DNA of 5,660 bases from Desulfobacterales bacterium (GCA_018224315.1 JAGTVF010000381.1:1-5660), one strand, 5' to 3'. Positions 1 to 5,660 are shown, counted from the first letter of the stretch. The notes: generated from the sequence alone by a model not told the origin. Program-made: numbers and translations.

Positions 1-1
1 C

Positions 2-1342
2 ATTTCCCGCCTGGAACAAATCGCCAAACAAATTCCGTCGGTCAGGCGTTTGGTGGTTGTGCCCTATAGCCGGGAAAATCCCGACATTTCGGGTATCCAA
101 AACGCTGTGATGTATCCGGATTTCCGGGCCTGCGGGCCGGCACCGGAAATGGAGTTTGCTCAAATGCCGGCCGATCACCCCCTTTATATAATGTATTCAT
201 CCGGCACCACCGGTCTTCCCAAGTGCATGGTCCAGGGAGCGGCGGGAATTCTGGTCAACCAGTTAAAGGAAATGGCGCTGCATACGGATGTGGGGCGCGA
301 AGACACGGTTTTTTATTTCACCACCTGCGGGTGGATGATGTGGAACTGGCTTGTCAGTGCCCTGGCCACGGGTGCTGCCATTGTGCTCTATGACGGCAAT
401 CCATTTTACCCGGGTCCGGAAGCCTTATGGAAAATGGCACAAGATCAGAAAATCAGCGTTTTCGGCACCAGTGCCGGATATCTGGGGGCCCTGGAAAACT
501 CCGGGCTGCGGCCGGGAGACCGGTTTGATCTGAGCCATCTGCGGGCGGTTTTGTCCACGGGTTCGCCTTTGTCCGAGGAAGGTTTTGAGTTTGTTTATGA
601 TGCAGTCAAAAGCGATCTCCAGCTGGCCTCCATTTCCGGGGGTACGGATTTAAACGGCTGCTTTGCCCTGGGCAATCCCATGGGCCCGGTCTACGCCGGT
701 GAATTGCAGTGCCGGGGCCTTGGCATGAAAGTGGAGGCCTGGGATGACCAGGGCCGGCCGGTTATCGGCCGGCAGGCGGAACTGGTGTGCACCGCGCCTT
801 TTCCGTCCATGCCCCTGTATTTCTGGAATGATCCGGACAACAAGAAATATTTGTCCGCCTATTTTGATGTCTATCCCGGGGTATGGCGGCACGGGGACTA
901 TATTGAGATCAACGGACGCGGCGGGGTCAAAATCTACGGCCGGTCAGATGCCACATTAAATCCCGGCGGCGTGCGCATCGGCACGGCTGAGATCTACCGC
1001 CGGGTCAATGATTTTGACGAAGTCGAAGACAGCCTGGTGGTGGGCCAGAACTGGAAGGGTGATGAGCGGGTGGTGCTCTTTGTTAAACCGGCTCCGGGCT
1101 TTGCAGTGGATGAGGATCTGAAAAGTCGCATCAAAAAGAATTTGCGGCAGAATGCCTCGCCCCGCCACGTGCCGGCCAAAATTCTGGAAGTGCCCGATAT
1201 TCCCTATACACTCAACATGAAAAAAGTGGAACTGGCGGTTAAAAACATCATTGAAAACAAGCCCGTGAGCAACCGGGACGCGCTTTTAAACCCGGATGTG
1301 CTCGATTTTTATGCCAATCTCAAGCAAGTAAACGAGGAGTAG
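2..1342 (+). CDS. aacS: Acetoacetate--CoA ligase (acetoacetyl-CoA synthetase), 5'-truncated by window edge
   Basis: This cytoplasmic ANL-superfamily adenylating enzyme converts acetoacetate, ATP and CoA to acetoacetyl-CoA, AMP and pyrophosphate. The reading frame is open from base 2, so 446 residues are visible; the family is usually about 650 residues, so roughly the first 200 lie outside the window. Counting visible residues, the phosphate-binding loop SSGTTGLPK is at 66-74, the aromatic TTCGWMMWN block typical of the Acs/AacS branch at 107-115, SGGTD at 212-216, the HGDY motif near 297-300, and the hinge region GRSDATLNPGGVRIG at 313-327. The C-terminal catalytic-lysine segment YTLNMKKVELAVK, near 402-414, followed by NRDAL, favours AacS over acetyl-CoA synthetase. 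The stop is TAG at 1340-1342. The next gene starts 9 bases later and its Shine-Dalgarno sequence lies inside this coding end. Identity is firm. The physiological role (ketone, polyester or acetone-derived acetoacetate use) is not shown here. Confidence 0.93.
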   Translation: MSRLEQIAKQIPSVRRLVVVPYSRENPDISGIQNAVMYPDFRACGPAPEMEFAQMPADHPLYIMYSSGTTGLPKCMVQGAAGILVNQLKEMALHTDVGREDTVFYFTTCGWMMWNWLVSALATGAAIVLYDGNPFYPGPEALWKMAQDQKISVFGTSAGYLGALENSGLRPGDRFDLSHLRAVLSTGSPLSEEGFEFVYDAVKSDLQLASISGGTDLNGCFALGNPMGPVYAGELQCRGLGMKVEAWDDQGRPVIGRQAELVCTAPFPSMPLYFWNDPDNKKYLSAYFDVYPGVWRHGDYIEINGRGGVKIYGRSDATLNPGGVRIGTAEIYRRVNDFDEVEDSLVVGQNWKGDERVVLFVKPAPGFAVDEDLKSRIKKNLRQNASPRHVPAKILEVPDIPYTLNMKKVELAVKNIIENKPVSNRDALLNPDVLDFYANLKQVNEE

Positions 1343-1351
1343 AAAACCATC

Positions 1352-2116
1352 ATGACACAAAACAATCAAACAGCGGCGTTTTCCTCCATTGAAGAGATGT
1401 CTGAATCCGACCTGGGCCGTTATATGGTCACCATGATGCACCGCATGGTCATGCACCACGTGCTCTGGTTTTCTGAGGTCAAGCACCAGATGGGCTTTGA
1501 ACGGGCCATGGACATGCTGGATCAGTCCTTTGAAACCAGTTTTCAGATTCAGCTCAAACGCCTTTCCAAGGTTCTGGACTTTGAGATCAGAGACGGCCTG
1601 CCTGCGCCCCTGCTGGATTTGCCGGCGGAAAAAAAGGGCGAGCTCATTGGTGCGCTGTGCGCCAACTGGCTGGTCAATGACGGGGTCTGGTTTCAGACCG
1701 TGGAGCAGACCCACGGCATGAACGAGGCCAAGCGGTGCAATGATTCCTGCTGGAGCCAGTTTTCTCCGGTGGAAGCCGGTCTGATCCGCCGGTTTCTGGG
1801 GCTTTCCAAAAAACCCGGCCTGGAAGGACTCAAAAAGGCCCTGGGATTTCGCATGTATGCCAATATCAACACCCAGTCCATTATTGACGAGGGACCCAAC
1901 AGTTTTGTGTTCCAGATGAACGAATGCCGGGTCCAGGTGGCCAGAAAGCGAAAGAACCTCGACGATTATCCATGTAAATCCGCAGGCTTGGTGGAATACA
2001 GCTATTTTGCCGCAGCCGTTGATCCGCGCATCCGCACCGAGTGCATCGGATGCCCGCCTGACGAGCATCCCGAAGAATGGTATTGCGCCTGGCGCTTTTC
2101 CATGGCAGAAGAATAG
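1352..2116 (+). CDS. DUF6125-like cysteine-rich protein of unknown function
   Basis: This is a 254-residue soluble protein with no signal peptide or membrane segment. Residues from about 90 to the end resemble what I recall of the DUF6125 family: a helical part with NWLVNDGVWFQTVEQTHG (105-122), then RFLGL and LGFRMYANIN, then a cysteine-rich tail with C192, C208, C231, C234 and C245 in CRVQ, YPCKSAGLVEYS, CIGCPPD and EEWYCAWRF contexts. The CxxC at 231-234 plus the other cysteines could bind metal, but that is inference. Residues 16-75 look like a diverged second copy of 90-149 (W39/W113, F40/F114, V43/V117, G48/G122, A52/A126, D57/D131, all at a constant offset of 74). The ATG has GAGGAG at 1334-1339 inside the end of the upstream gene, 12 bases away, so translation may be coupled. 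TAG is followed at once by an in-frame TGA. Function is not known to me. The family call is from memory of motifs, not a search. Confidence 0.75.
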   Translation: MTQNNQTAAFSSIEEMSESDLGRYMVTMMHRMVMHHVLWFSEVKHQMGFERAMDMLDQSFETSFQIQLKRLSKVLDFEIRDGLPAPLLDLPAEKKGELIGALCANWLVNDGVWFQTVEQTHGMNEAKRCNDSCWSQFSPVEAGLIRRFLGLSKKPGLEGLKKALGFRMYANINTQSIIDEGPNSFVFQMNECRVQVARKRKNLDDYPCKSAGLVEYSYFAAAVDPRIRTECIGCPPDEHPEEWYCAWRFSMAEE

Positions 2117-2123
2117 TGATCGG

Positions 2124-2137
2124 TGCCCCCGGGGGCA
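2124..2137. repeat. Perfect 14-bp GC-rich palindrome before the ACT gene
   Basis: TGCCCCCGGGGGCA is its own reverse complement. It sits 7 bases after the stop of the DUF6125-like gene and is followed by a run of six A including its last base. The T-rich side lies upstream of the hairpin on the minus strand and there is no T-tract after it on the plus strand, so it does not read as an intrinsic terminator in either direction. It may act as an mRNA hairpin between cistrons or as a protein site. It would be inside the coding region only if the alternative GTG start at 2123 were used. Confidence 0.5.
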
Positions 2138-2173
2138 AAAAAGACATTTGAACGCAAGTGGAAAACGCGGCCC

Positions 2174-2461
2174 ATGGAAAAGAAAAGGGAAATGGTGTTT
2201 ATCACCGTCATTGGCGAGGACAAAAAAGGAATCGTGGCCACGGTGGCCACCTATCTTTATCATCAAAATATCAATATCATTGATATCAACCAGCGGATCA
2301 TGCCCGACGGCTGTTTTGTCATGTCCATGTTTGTTGATGTCTGCGATGCAACTGTCAACATGGAGGAACTGAGCCTGGGCCTTGAAAAAATCGGCCAGGA
2401 GCTGGCCATGTCCGTACAGGTGCAGCATGAAAACATTTTCCGGATGATGCACAGGATCTGA
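2174..2461 (+). CDS. ACT domain-containing protein, UPF0237 family
   Basis: This small cytoplasmic protein is a single ACT domain (95 residues from this start; the family is about 90). ACT domains are ligand-binding, often amino-acid-binding, regulatory modules. The first strand and helix are VIGEDKKGIV at 12-21, NINIIDINQ is at 32-40, FVMSMFVDV at 48-56, and the diagnostic UPF0237 ending VQHENIFRMMHRI closes the protein. Three starts share the frame: GTG 2123, ATG 2174 and ATG 2192. An in-frame TGA at 2117 bounds the frame. ATG 2174 has only a weak GTGGA upstream at 2158-2162. ATG 2192 gives 89 residues, nearest the family norm, but its AGGGA lies just 1 base away. I chose 2174 as a compromise. 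The gene ends 6 bases before the UPF0210 gene, the pairing seen for this family in many bacteria and archaea, so the two products probably work together. The ligand is unknown. Confidence 0.88.
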   Translation: MEKKREMVFITVIGEDKKGIVATVATYLYHQNINIIDINQRIMPDGCFVMSMFVDVCDATVNMEELSLGLEKIGQELAMSVQVQHENIFRMMHRI

Positions 2462-2467
2462 AAAAAA

Positions 2468-3826
2468 ATGCCATTTGAAGTTGAAGAGATTTATGAAACC
2501 GCCAGCATGATCCTGCGCCAGCATTTGGACATCCGGACCACCACCCTGGGCTTGAATCTCAAGGACTGCATTGATTCCGACTTCGGGGTCTTTCGCAAAA
2601 ATGTCTATGACAAGGTCTGCTCAAATGCCGGGCGGCTGATTGCCGAATCGGCAAAACTGGAACGCAAATACGGCATTCCCGTTGTCAACAAGCGCATTGC
2701 CGTCACCCCGGTGAGCCTGATCATGGAAACCCACTGCGAGCCGGAAAAGTTTCTGGAAATGGCCCAGACCTTAGATGCGGCCGCCCGGGACGCGGGGGTG
2801 GATTTTATCGGCGGATTCGGCGCCCTGGTACAAAAGGGACTCACCCGTTCAGACAGCATGCTCATTGATGTGCTGCCCGATGTCTTGTCCCAGACCGAAA
2901 GGGTCTGCTCCTTTTTAAACGTGGGCTCCTTTGTCTCCGGCATGAACCTGGATGCGGTCAACCGGATCGGCTCCATGCTGAAACAGACCGCAGCCAAGAG
3001 TGAAAACGCTGTTGGGTGTGCCAAGTTCGTCGTATTTGTCAATGCCCCGGAAGACAACCCGTTTATGGCCGGGGCCTTTCACGGGGTGGGCGAGGCGGAT
3101 GCGGCGCTAAACATCGGCATCAGCGGCCCCGGTGTGGTTCGCAGCGTGGTGGAGCAAAACCGGGACTGCGACCTGACCCGGCTCTCAGAGGTGATCAAGC
3201 GAACGGTGTTTAAAATCACCCGGGCCGGCGAACTCATCGGCCGGGAACTGGCGCGGTCTTTGGACATCGGATTCGGGATCGTGGACATTTCCCTGGCCTC
3301 CACCACGGCCCGGGGCGATTCCGTGGCCGGGGTGATCGAGGCATTCGGCATTGAAAAAATCGGGGCCCACGGTTCCACCCTGGCCCTGGCGCTTTTGATG
3401 AACGCGGTGAAAAAGGGCGGGGCCATGGCCAGCGGAAACGTTGGGGGATTGAGCGGCACATTTATTCCCGTCAGCGAGGATGCGGGCATGATTGATGCGG
3501 TCTGTGCCGGCGCCCTTGGCCTGGATAAGCTTGAAGCGTTGACCGCGGTCTGCTCGGTGGGCCTGGATATGTTTGCCGTGCCCGGAGATACGCCCGAGGA
3601 AACCCTTTGTGCCATTATTGGCGATGAACTGGCCATCGGGGTGATCAACAACAAGACAACAGCCGTGCGCGTGATTCCGGTGCCGGGCAAAAAGGCCGGG
3701 GATCTGGTCAAATTCGGCGGTCTTCTGGGCACCGCCCCGGTGATGCATGTCAATGGGTTTTCATCAAGGGATTTTCTAAGGCGGGGCGGGCGGCTGCCCG
3801 CGTCTGTGACCAGCATGCGCAATTAG
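2468..3826 (+). CDS. UPF0210 / DUF711 'PFL family' protein
   Basis: This is a 452-residue cytoplasmic protein, the usual full length for UPF0210 (DUF711). The family is named for structural likeness to pyruvate formate-lyase-type barrels, but its reaction is not established as far as I know. Hallmarks run the whole length: LDIRTTTLGLNLKDC at 20-34, IGGFGALVQKG at 114-124, the strongly conserved EDNPFMAGAFHGVGEAD at 195-211 and ISGPGVV at 218-224, GDSVAGVIEAFG at 283-294, HGSTLALALL at 301-310, NVGGLSGTFIPVSEDAGM at 324-341, CSVGLDMFAVPGDTPEE at 362-378, and FGGLLGTAPVMHVN near 416-429. I see no glycyl-radical RVxGY motif at the C-terminus, so it is unlikely to be a functioning glycyl-radical enzyme. 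ATG 2468 is preceded by AGGA at 2453-2456 within the end of the ACT gene, again suggesting coupled translation. Family assignment is firm; function is open. Confidence 0.93.
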   Translation: MPFEVEEIYETASMILRQHLDIRTTTLGLNLKDCIDSDFGVFRKNVYDKVCSNAGRLIAESAKLERKYGIPVVNKRIAVTPVSLIMETHCEPEKFLEMAQTLDAAARDAGVDFIGGFGALVQKGLTRSDSMLIDVLPDVLSQTERVCSFLNVGSFVSGMNLDAVNRIGSMLKQTAAKSENAVGCAKFVVFVNAPEDNPFMAGAFHGVGEADAALNIGISGPGVVRSVVEQNRDCDLTRLSEVIKRTVFKITRAGELIGRELARSLDIGFGIVDISLASTTARGDSVAGVIEAFGIEKIGAHGSTLALALLMNAVKKGGAMASGNVGGLSGTFIPVSEDAGMIDAVCAGALGLDKLEALTAVCSVGLDMFAVPGDTPEETLCAIIGDELAIGVINNKTTAVRVIPVPGKKAGDLVKFGGLLGTAPVMHVNGFSSRDFLRRGGRLPASVTSMRN

Positions 3827-3841
3827 GCCTGACTTTGTAAC

Positions 3842-3845
3842 GGAG
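3842..3845 (+). promoter_or_regulatory. Ribosome binding site fixing a TTG start
   Basis: GGAG stands 8 bases before TTG 3854. The phosphatase frame has no ATG or GTG near its N-terminus, and the first internal Met is at residue 126, so this site and the family's N-terminal length together settle the TTG start. Confidence 0.75.
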
Positions 3846-3853
3846 AAAAGCAG

Positions 3854-4627
3854 TTGAACAATCATCTGGCATCTTGTCTGGATTTTGCCGTGGAAACCGC
3901 CTACCTGGCCGGCCGGCTGACCCTTGGATATTTTCAGGCCGGCATCCGCCCGGATTTCAAGGCAGATCAGACGCCGGTCACGGTTGCGGATCAGAAGGCA
4001 GAGGAACTGATCCGCGGCCGCATTGAAAAAAAATTCCCGGATCATGCCATTGTGGGCGAGGAGTTCGGAAAATCCGCGCACAAGGGGGCAAGCCATCGCT
4101 GGTATATCGATCCCATTGACGGCACAAAAGCCTTTACCCGGGGGGTTCCCCTCTACGGTGTGCTGCTGGGCCTGGAAATCGAGGGGCGGGCGGAAGCCGG
4201 CGTGGTTTATTTTCCGGCCTTAGATGAGATGGTGGCCGCTGCCACCGGGCTGGGCTGTCGTTTCAACGGCCGGCCGGCCAGGGTGTCTTCGGTGGGGCGG
4301 ATGGAAGATGCAGTGGTCACATTCACGGACCCGGACAGCTTTGCCCGATACGGGCGGGCTGAGGCCTGGCAGAGAATTTCGCAGGCGGCATACGTGTGTG
4401 CGGGCTGGGGCGATGCCTACGGCCACTGCCTGGTGGCCACGGGCCGGGCTGAGCTCATGCTCGATGCCGTGGTCAATGACTGGGACTGCGCCCCGTTTCC
4501 GCCCATTTTAAAGGAGGCCGGCGGGTATTTCGGCGACTGGTCCGGCAATGAAACCATTTGCGCAAACGAGGCCATATCCGCAAATGCCGCTGTTTTGCCC
4601 CGGGTCCTGGAACTTATCCGCGCCTAA
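3854..4627 (+). CDS. hisN: Inositol monophosphatase-family phosphatase, probable histidinol-phosphatase (HisN type)
   Basis: This is a 257-residue cytoplasmic, Mg-dependent phosphatase, complete at family length. The metal-site motifs are intact: GEE (E69, E70), WYIDPIDGTKAF (D86, I88, D89, G90, T91) and DWD (D211) followed by EAGG at 221-224. HisN-type features are the N-terminal KADQTPVTVADQKAEELIR, the G after KAFTR, and the WGDAYGHCLVATGRAELMLD block at 185-204; classical inositol monophosphatases differ there. The expected reaction is L-histidinol phosphate to L-histidinol, the penultimate step of histidine synthesis. Members of this fold also act on inositol phosphates, fructose bisphosphate or PAP, so substrate is less certain than fold. 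It starts at TTG with GGAG 8 bases upstream, 27 bases after the UPF0210 gene. No other histidine gene is present. Its TAA stop at 4625-4627 overlaps the TAG stop of the opposing TetR gene. Confidence 0.8.
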   Translation: MNNHLASCLDFAVETAYLAGRLTLGYFQAGIRPDFKADQTPVTVADQKAEELIRGRIEKKFPDHAIVGEEFGKSAHKGASHRWYIDPIDGTKAFTRGVPLYGVLLGLEIEGRAEAGVVYFPALDEMVAAATGLGCRFNGRPARVSSVGRMEDAVVTFTDPDSFARYGRAEAWQRISQAAYVCAGWGDAYGHCLVATGRAELMLDAVVNDWDCAPFPPILKEAGGYFGDWSGNETICANEAISANAAVLPRVLELIRA

Positions 4628-5238
4628 ACTGAACGGTTAGCGGTTTCAAAGGTGGCCGCCAGCACGTCGGTGAGCCGCAGGGTGTGCTGCCGGATCTCCT
4701 CCGGGGTTCTTCCGGGATAGCGGCCGTAGCTGATCATCAGGCCGTTTAGGGCAGAAAACAGCGCGTGGGCGGCAATTCTTGTATCTTTTTGAATGCCGGC
4801 CAGGATTACGGCCTTTTCGATGCGGTCCACCATGGAGCGCATGCTGTTGTTGAGGTTATTGATTCCGTCCTCGGAGAGCTCACCGCCGAGGATAAAGTTG
4901 CTCATCATCTGGAAAAAGGTCATGTTTTCGTTGAGGTAATTGACATAAGTCCTGCAAAATCTTCGTAAAATATCCCCATCCTTGTTTTCCAGGGCCGAAT
5001 CCATCAAGTCGGTGATTTCCTTGGCGCTTTCCAGAAACACGTCCAGAAAGACTTCACCCAGGCCGGTATAATGATTGTAAATGGTGCCCACGCTCACACC
5101 GGCGCTTTTGGCGATTTCCCGGACCGTGACATCCCGGAAAACCTTTCTGGAAAAAAGATCCCGGGCCGTATCGGCAATCAGCCGGCGGCGGGCCTCTCTT
5201 TCCTCTGTCTTGAGTTGTTCAAGGGTTCTTAAGGCCAC
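4624..5238 (-). CDS. TetR/AcrR family transcriptional regulator
   Basis: This is a 204-residue one-component DNA-binding regulator of typical TetR length. The N-terminal helix-turn-helix spans about residues 15-64: RRRLIADTARDLFSRKVF, then VTVREIAKSAGVSVGTIYNHY (37-57), the classic TetR recognition helix. The remainder is all-helical and variable, as expected for the ligand-binding and dimerisation domain, so the inducer cannot be read. The start is GTG 5238, backed by AAAGGAG 8 bases upstream. The gene converges on the phosphatase gene and shares stop-codon bases with it, and it lies downstream of the ABC ATPase gene on the same strand with a 152-base gap containing a likely promoter. TetR proteins commonly control themselves and neighbouring genes. 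Here the targets could be the ABC gene or the acetoacetate operon, but no clear operator supports either. Confidence 0.92.
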   Translation of the reverse strand: MALRTLEQLKTEEREARRRLIADTARDLFSRKVFRDVTVREIAKSAGVSVGTIYNHYTGLGEVFLDVFLESAKEITDLMDSALENKDGDILRRFCRTYVNYLNENMTFFQMMSNFILGGELSEDGINNLNNSMRSMVDRIEKAVILAGIQKDTRIAAHALFSALNGLMISYGRYPGRTPEEIRQHTLRLTDVLAATFETANRSV

Positions 5239-5246
5239 GATTTATG

Positions 5247-5253
5247 CTCCTTT
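5247..5253 (-). promoter_or_regulatory. Strong ribosome binding site for the TetR gene
   Basis: On the minus strand AAAGGAG precedes GTG 5238 with an 8-base spacer, which supports the GTG start. The site directly follows a run of eight T (5255-5262) belonging to the leader hairpin described separately. Confidence 0.8.
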
Positions 5254-5254
5254 C

Positions 5255-5279
5255 AAAAAAAACGGCGGGTTTTGACCCG
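5255..5279 (-). terminator. Short hairpin plus T8 tract in the TetR leader (possible terminator or attenuator)
   Basis: Read on the minus strand, CGGGT (5279-5275), a CAAA loop, ACCCG (5270-5266), then CCG and eight T. The stem is only 5 bp and is separated from the T-tract by 3 bases, so it is a weak intrinsic terminator at best. It could end transcripts from the ABC gene or trim transcripts entering the TetR gene, since the T-tract lies one base before the Shine-Dalgarno sequence. Confidence 0.35.
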
Positions 5280-5318
5280 GTGTTTTGTTCTTGTTACCCG
5301 TTCACTTTAAAAAACTTC

Positions 5319-5347
5319 ATTCTACATGCAATTGTCATGATTTTCCA
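5319..5347 (-). promoter_or_regulatory. Candidate sigma70-type promoter for the TetR gene
   Basis: On the minus strand, TGGAAA (5347-5342, 4 of 6 matches to the -35 consensus) is followed after 17 bases by TAGAAT (5324-5319, 5 of 6 matches to the -10 consensus). It lies in the AT-rich gap between the ABC gene and the TetR gene, about 80 bases before GTG 5238. An overlapping alternative, TTGAAA with GACAAT, is weaker. No convincing operator palindrome is visible around it, though CAATTG lies within the spacer. Confidence 0.4.
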
Positions 5348-5390
5348 GAATAATTTTCAAAACGCTTTCCATGCAAAAAAAAATTGTTTG

Positions 5391-5660
5391 CTAAGGTCTG
5401 CCGGGCAGGTGCAGGGTGTGCTGGATACAGGACGGCAGTTGTTGGGCCTGGTGGGTCACATAGACAATGGTGATATCGCTGATGGCGGCAATGGTGTCTG
5501 TAAGCTGCTGAAACGCCCTTTGCTGACTGTGTGCCAAACCCTGGCAGGGTTCATCGAGGAGCAAAAGATACGGATTTTTCACCAGGGCTCTGGCCAAAAG
5601 GCACAGCCGCTGTTTTCCGGCTGATAATTGGGAAAAATAGCCGGGGGCAATTTCAGATAA
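5391..5660 (-). CDS. ABC ATPase C-terminal end, ModF/PhrA-like, cut by window edge
   Basis: The frame is open to the right edge, giving the last 89 residues and a TAG stop at 5393-5391. Visible parts in order are the ABC signature LSAGKQR (12-18), the Walker B segment LLLLD with catalytic Glu (32-37), a D-loop reading QGLAHS in which the usual Asp after GL is Ala (A43), and the switch histidine in VTH (H70). The SQLSAGKQRL, RALVKNP and LLDEPCQGL segments and the C-terminal SCIQHTL resemble the second ATPase domain of Escherichia coli ModF, a two-domain ABC ATPase linked to molybdate transport genes but without a membrane partner. Walker A and any first domain lie outside the window, so ModF rather than another ABC ATPase is an inference. 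An internal TTG at 5597 is not the true start, because the signature motif lies upstream of it. Confidence 0.82.
   Translation of the reverse strand, partial: LSEIAPGYFSQLSAGKQRLCLLARALVKNPYLLLLDEPCQGLAHSQQRAFQQLTDTIAAISDITIVYVTHQAQQLPSCIQHTLHLPGRP

Noticed and set aside
753..773. Perfect 8-bp stem with 5-base loop (GCCGGCCG, GTTAT, CGGCCGGC) inside the acetoacetate--CoA ligase gene
   Set aside because: It encodes conserved-looking protein (GRPVIGR) and has no T-tract. GGCCGG strings recur elsewhere in the window (for example near 3909 and 4269), so this is probably codon composition.
1286..2524. Long minus-strand open frame of 412 codons
   Set aside because: It lies opposite three well-supported genes, has a His- and Gly-rich low-sense composition, no ribosome binding site considered convincing, and matches no family I recognise. 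It is a mirror of codon bias on the plus strand.
3079..3822. Minus-strand open frame of 247 codons and a second of 187 codons opposite the UPF0210 gene
   Set aside because: Both are Pro-, Arg- and Ser-rich or His-rich shadows of a gene conserved over its whole length.
4765..4968. Plus-strand open frame of 67 codons opposite the TetR gene, and others at 5081-5275 and 5244-5624
   Set aside because: They overlap the TetR and ABC genes on the other strand and have no recognisable domain; the last also crosses the promoter gap.
5375..5408. T9 run on the minus strand after the ABC ATPase stop, with CTGCCGGGCAG at 5398-5408 as a possible terminator stem
   Set aside because: The inverted repeat leaves only a 3-bp stem with a workable loop and lies 14 bases from the T-run, so it does not make a credible intrinsic terminator.

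Overview
The window is about 55-57% GC and gene-dense. It looks like the chromosome of an anaerobic bacterium, most likely a Desulfobacterota (deltaproteobacterial sulfate-reducer type) lineage. That guess rests on the mix of gene families: an acetoacetyl-CoA synthetase, a DUF6125-like cysteine-rich protein and the UPF0237/UPF0210 pair typical of anaerobes. There is no phylogenetic marker in the window, so the placement is inference.

Layout. Positions 1-4627 hold five plus-strand genes with gaps of 9, 57, 6 and 27 bases, which fits a single operon. In order they are the 3' two thirds of an acetoacetate--CoA ligase (cut by the left edge), a 254-residue DUF6125-like protein of unknown function, a small stand-alone ACT-domain protein (UPF0237), a UPF0210/DUF711 'PFL family' protein, and an inositol-monophosphatase-fold phosphatase of the histidinol-phosphatase (HisN) type. 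Two minus-strand genes follow. A TetR-family regulator meets the phosphatase tail to tail, and the two stop codons share bases. Behind a 152-base AT-rich gap lies the C-terminal end of an ABC ATPase resembling ModF, cut by the right edge.

How the genes may work together. The ligase would feed acetoacetate into acetoacetyl-CoA metabolism. The UPF0237 and UPF0210 proteins are a recurrent adjacent pair of unknown role; the ACT domain suggests that a small ligand, often an amino acid, controls the larger barrel-like partner. No pathway linking all five plus-strand genes can be read from the sequence. The TetR protein has its own likely promoter, and its leader contains a hairpin plus T-tract directly before the ribosome binding site.

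The points most worth a second look are an apparent internal duplication in the DUF6125-like protein, the DUF6125-UPF0237-UPF0210 cluster itself, and the leader of the TetR gene. I found no tRNA, rRNA, CRISPR array, insertion sequence or phage gene.
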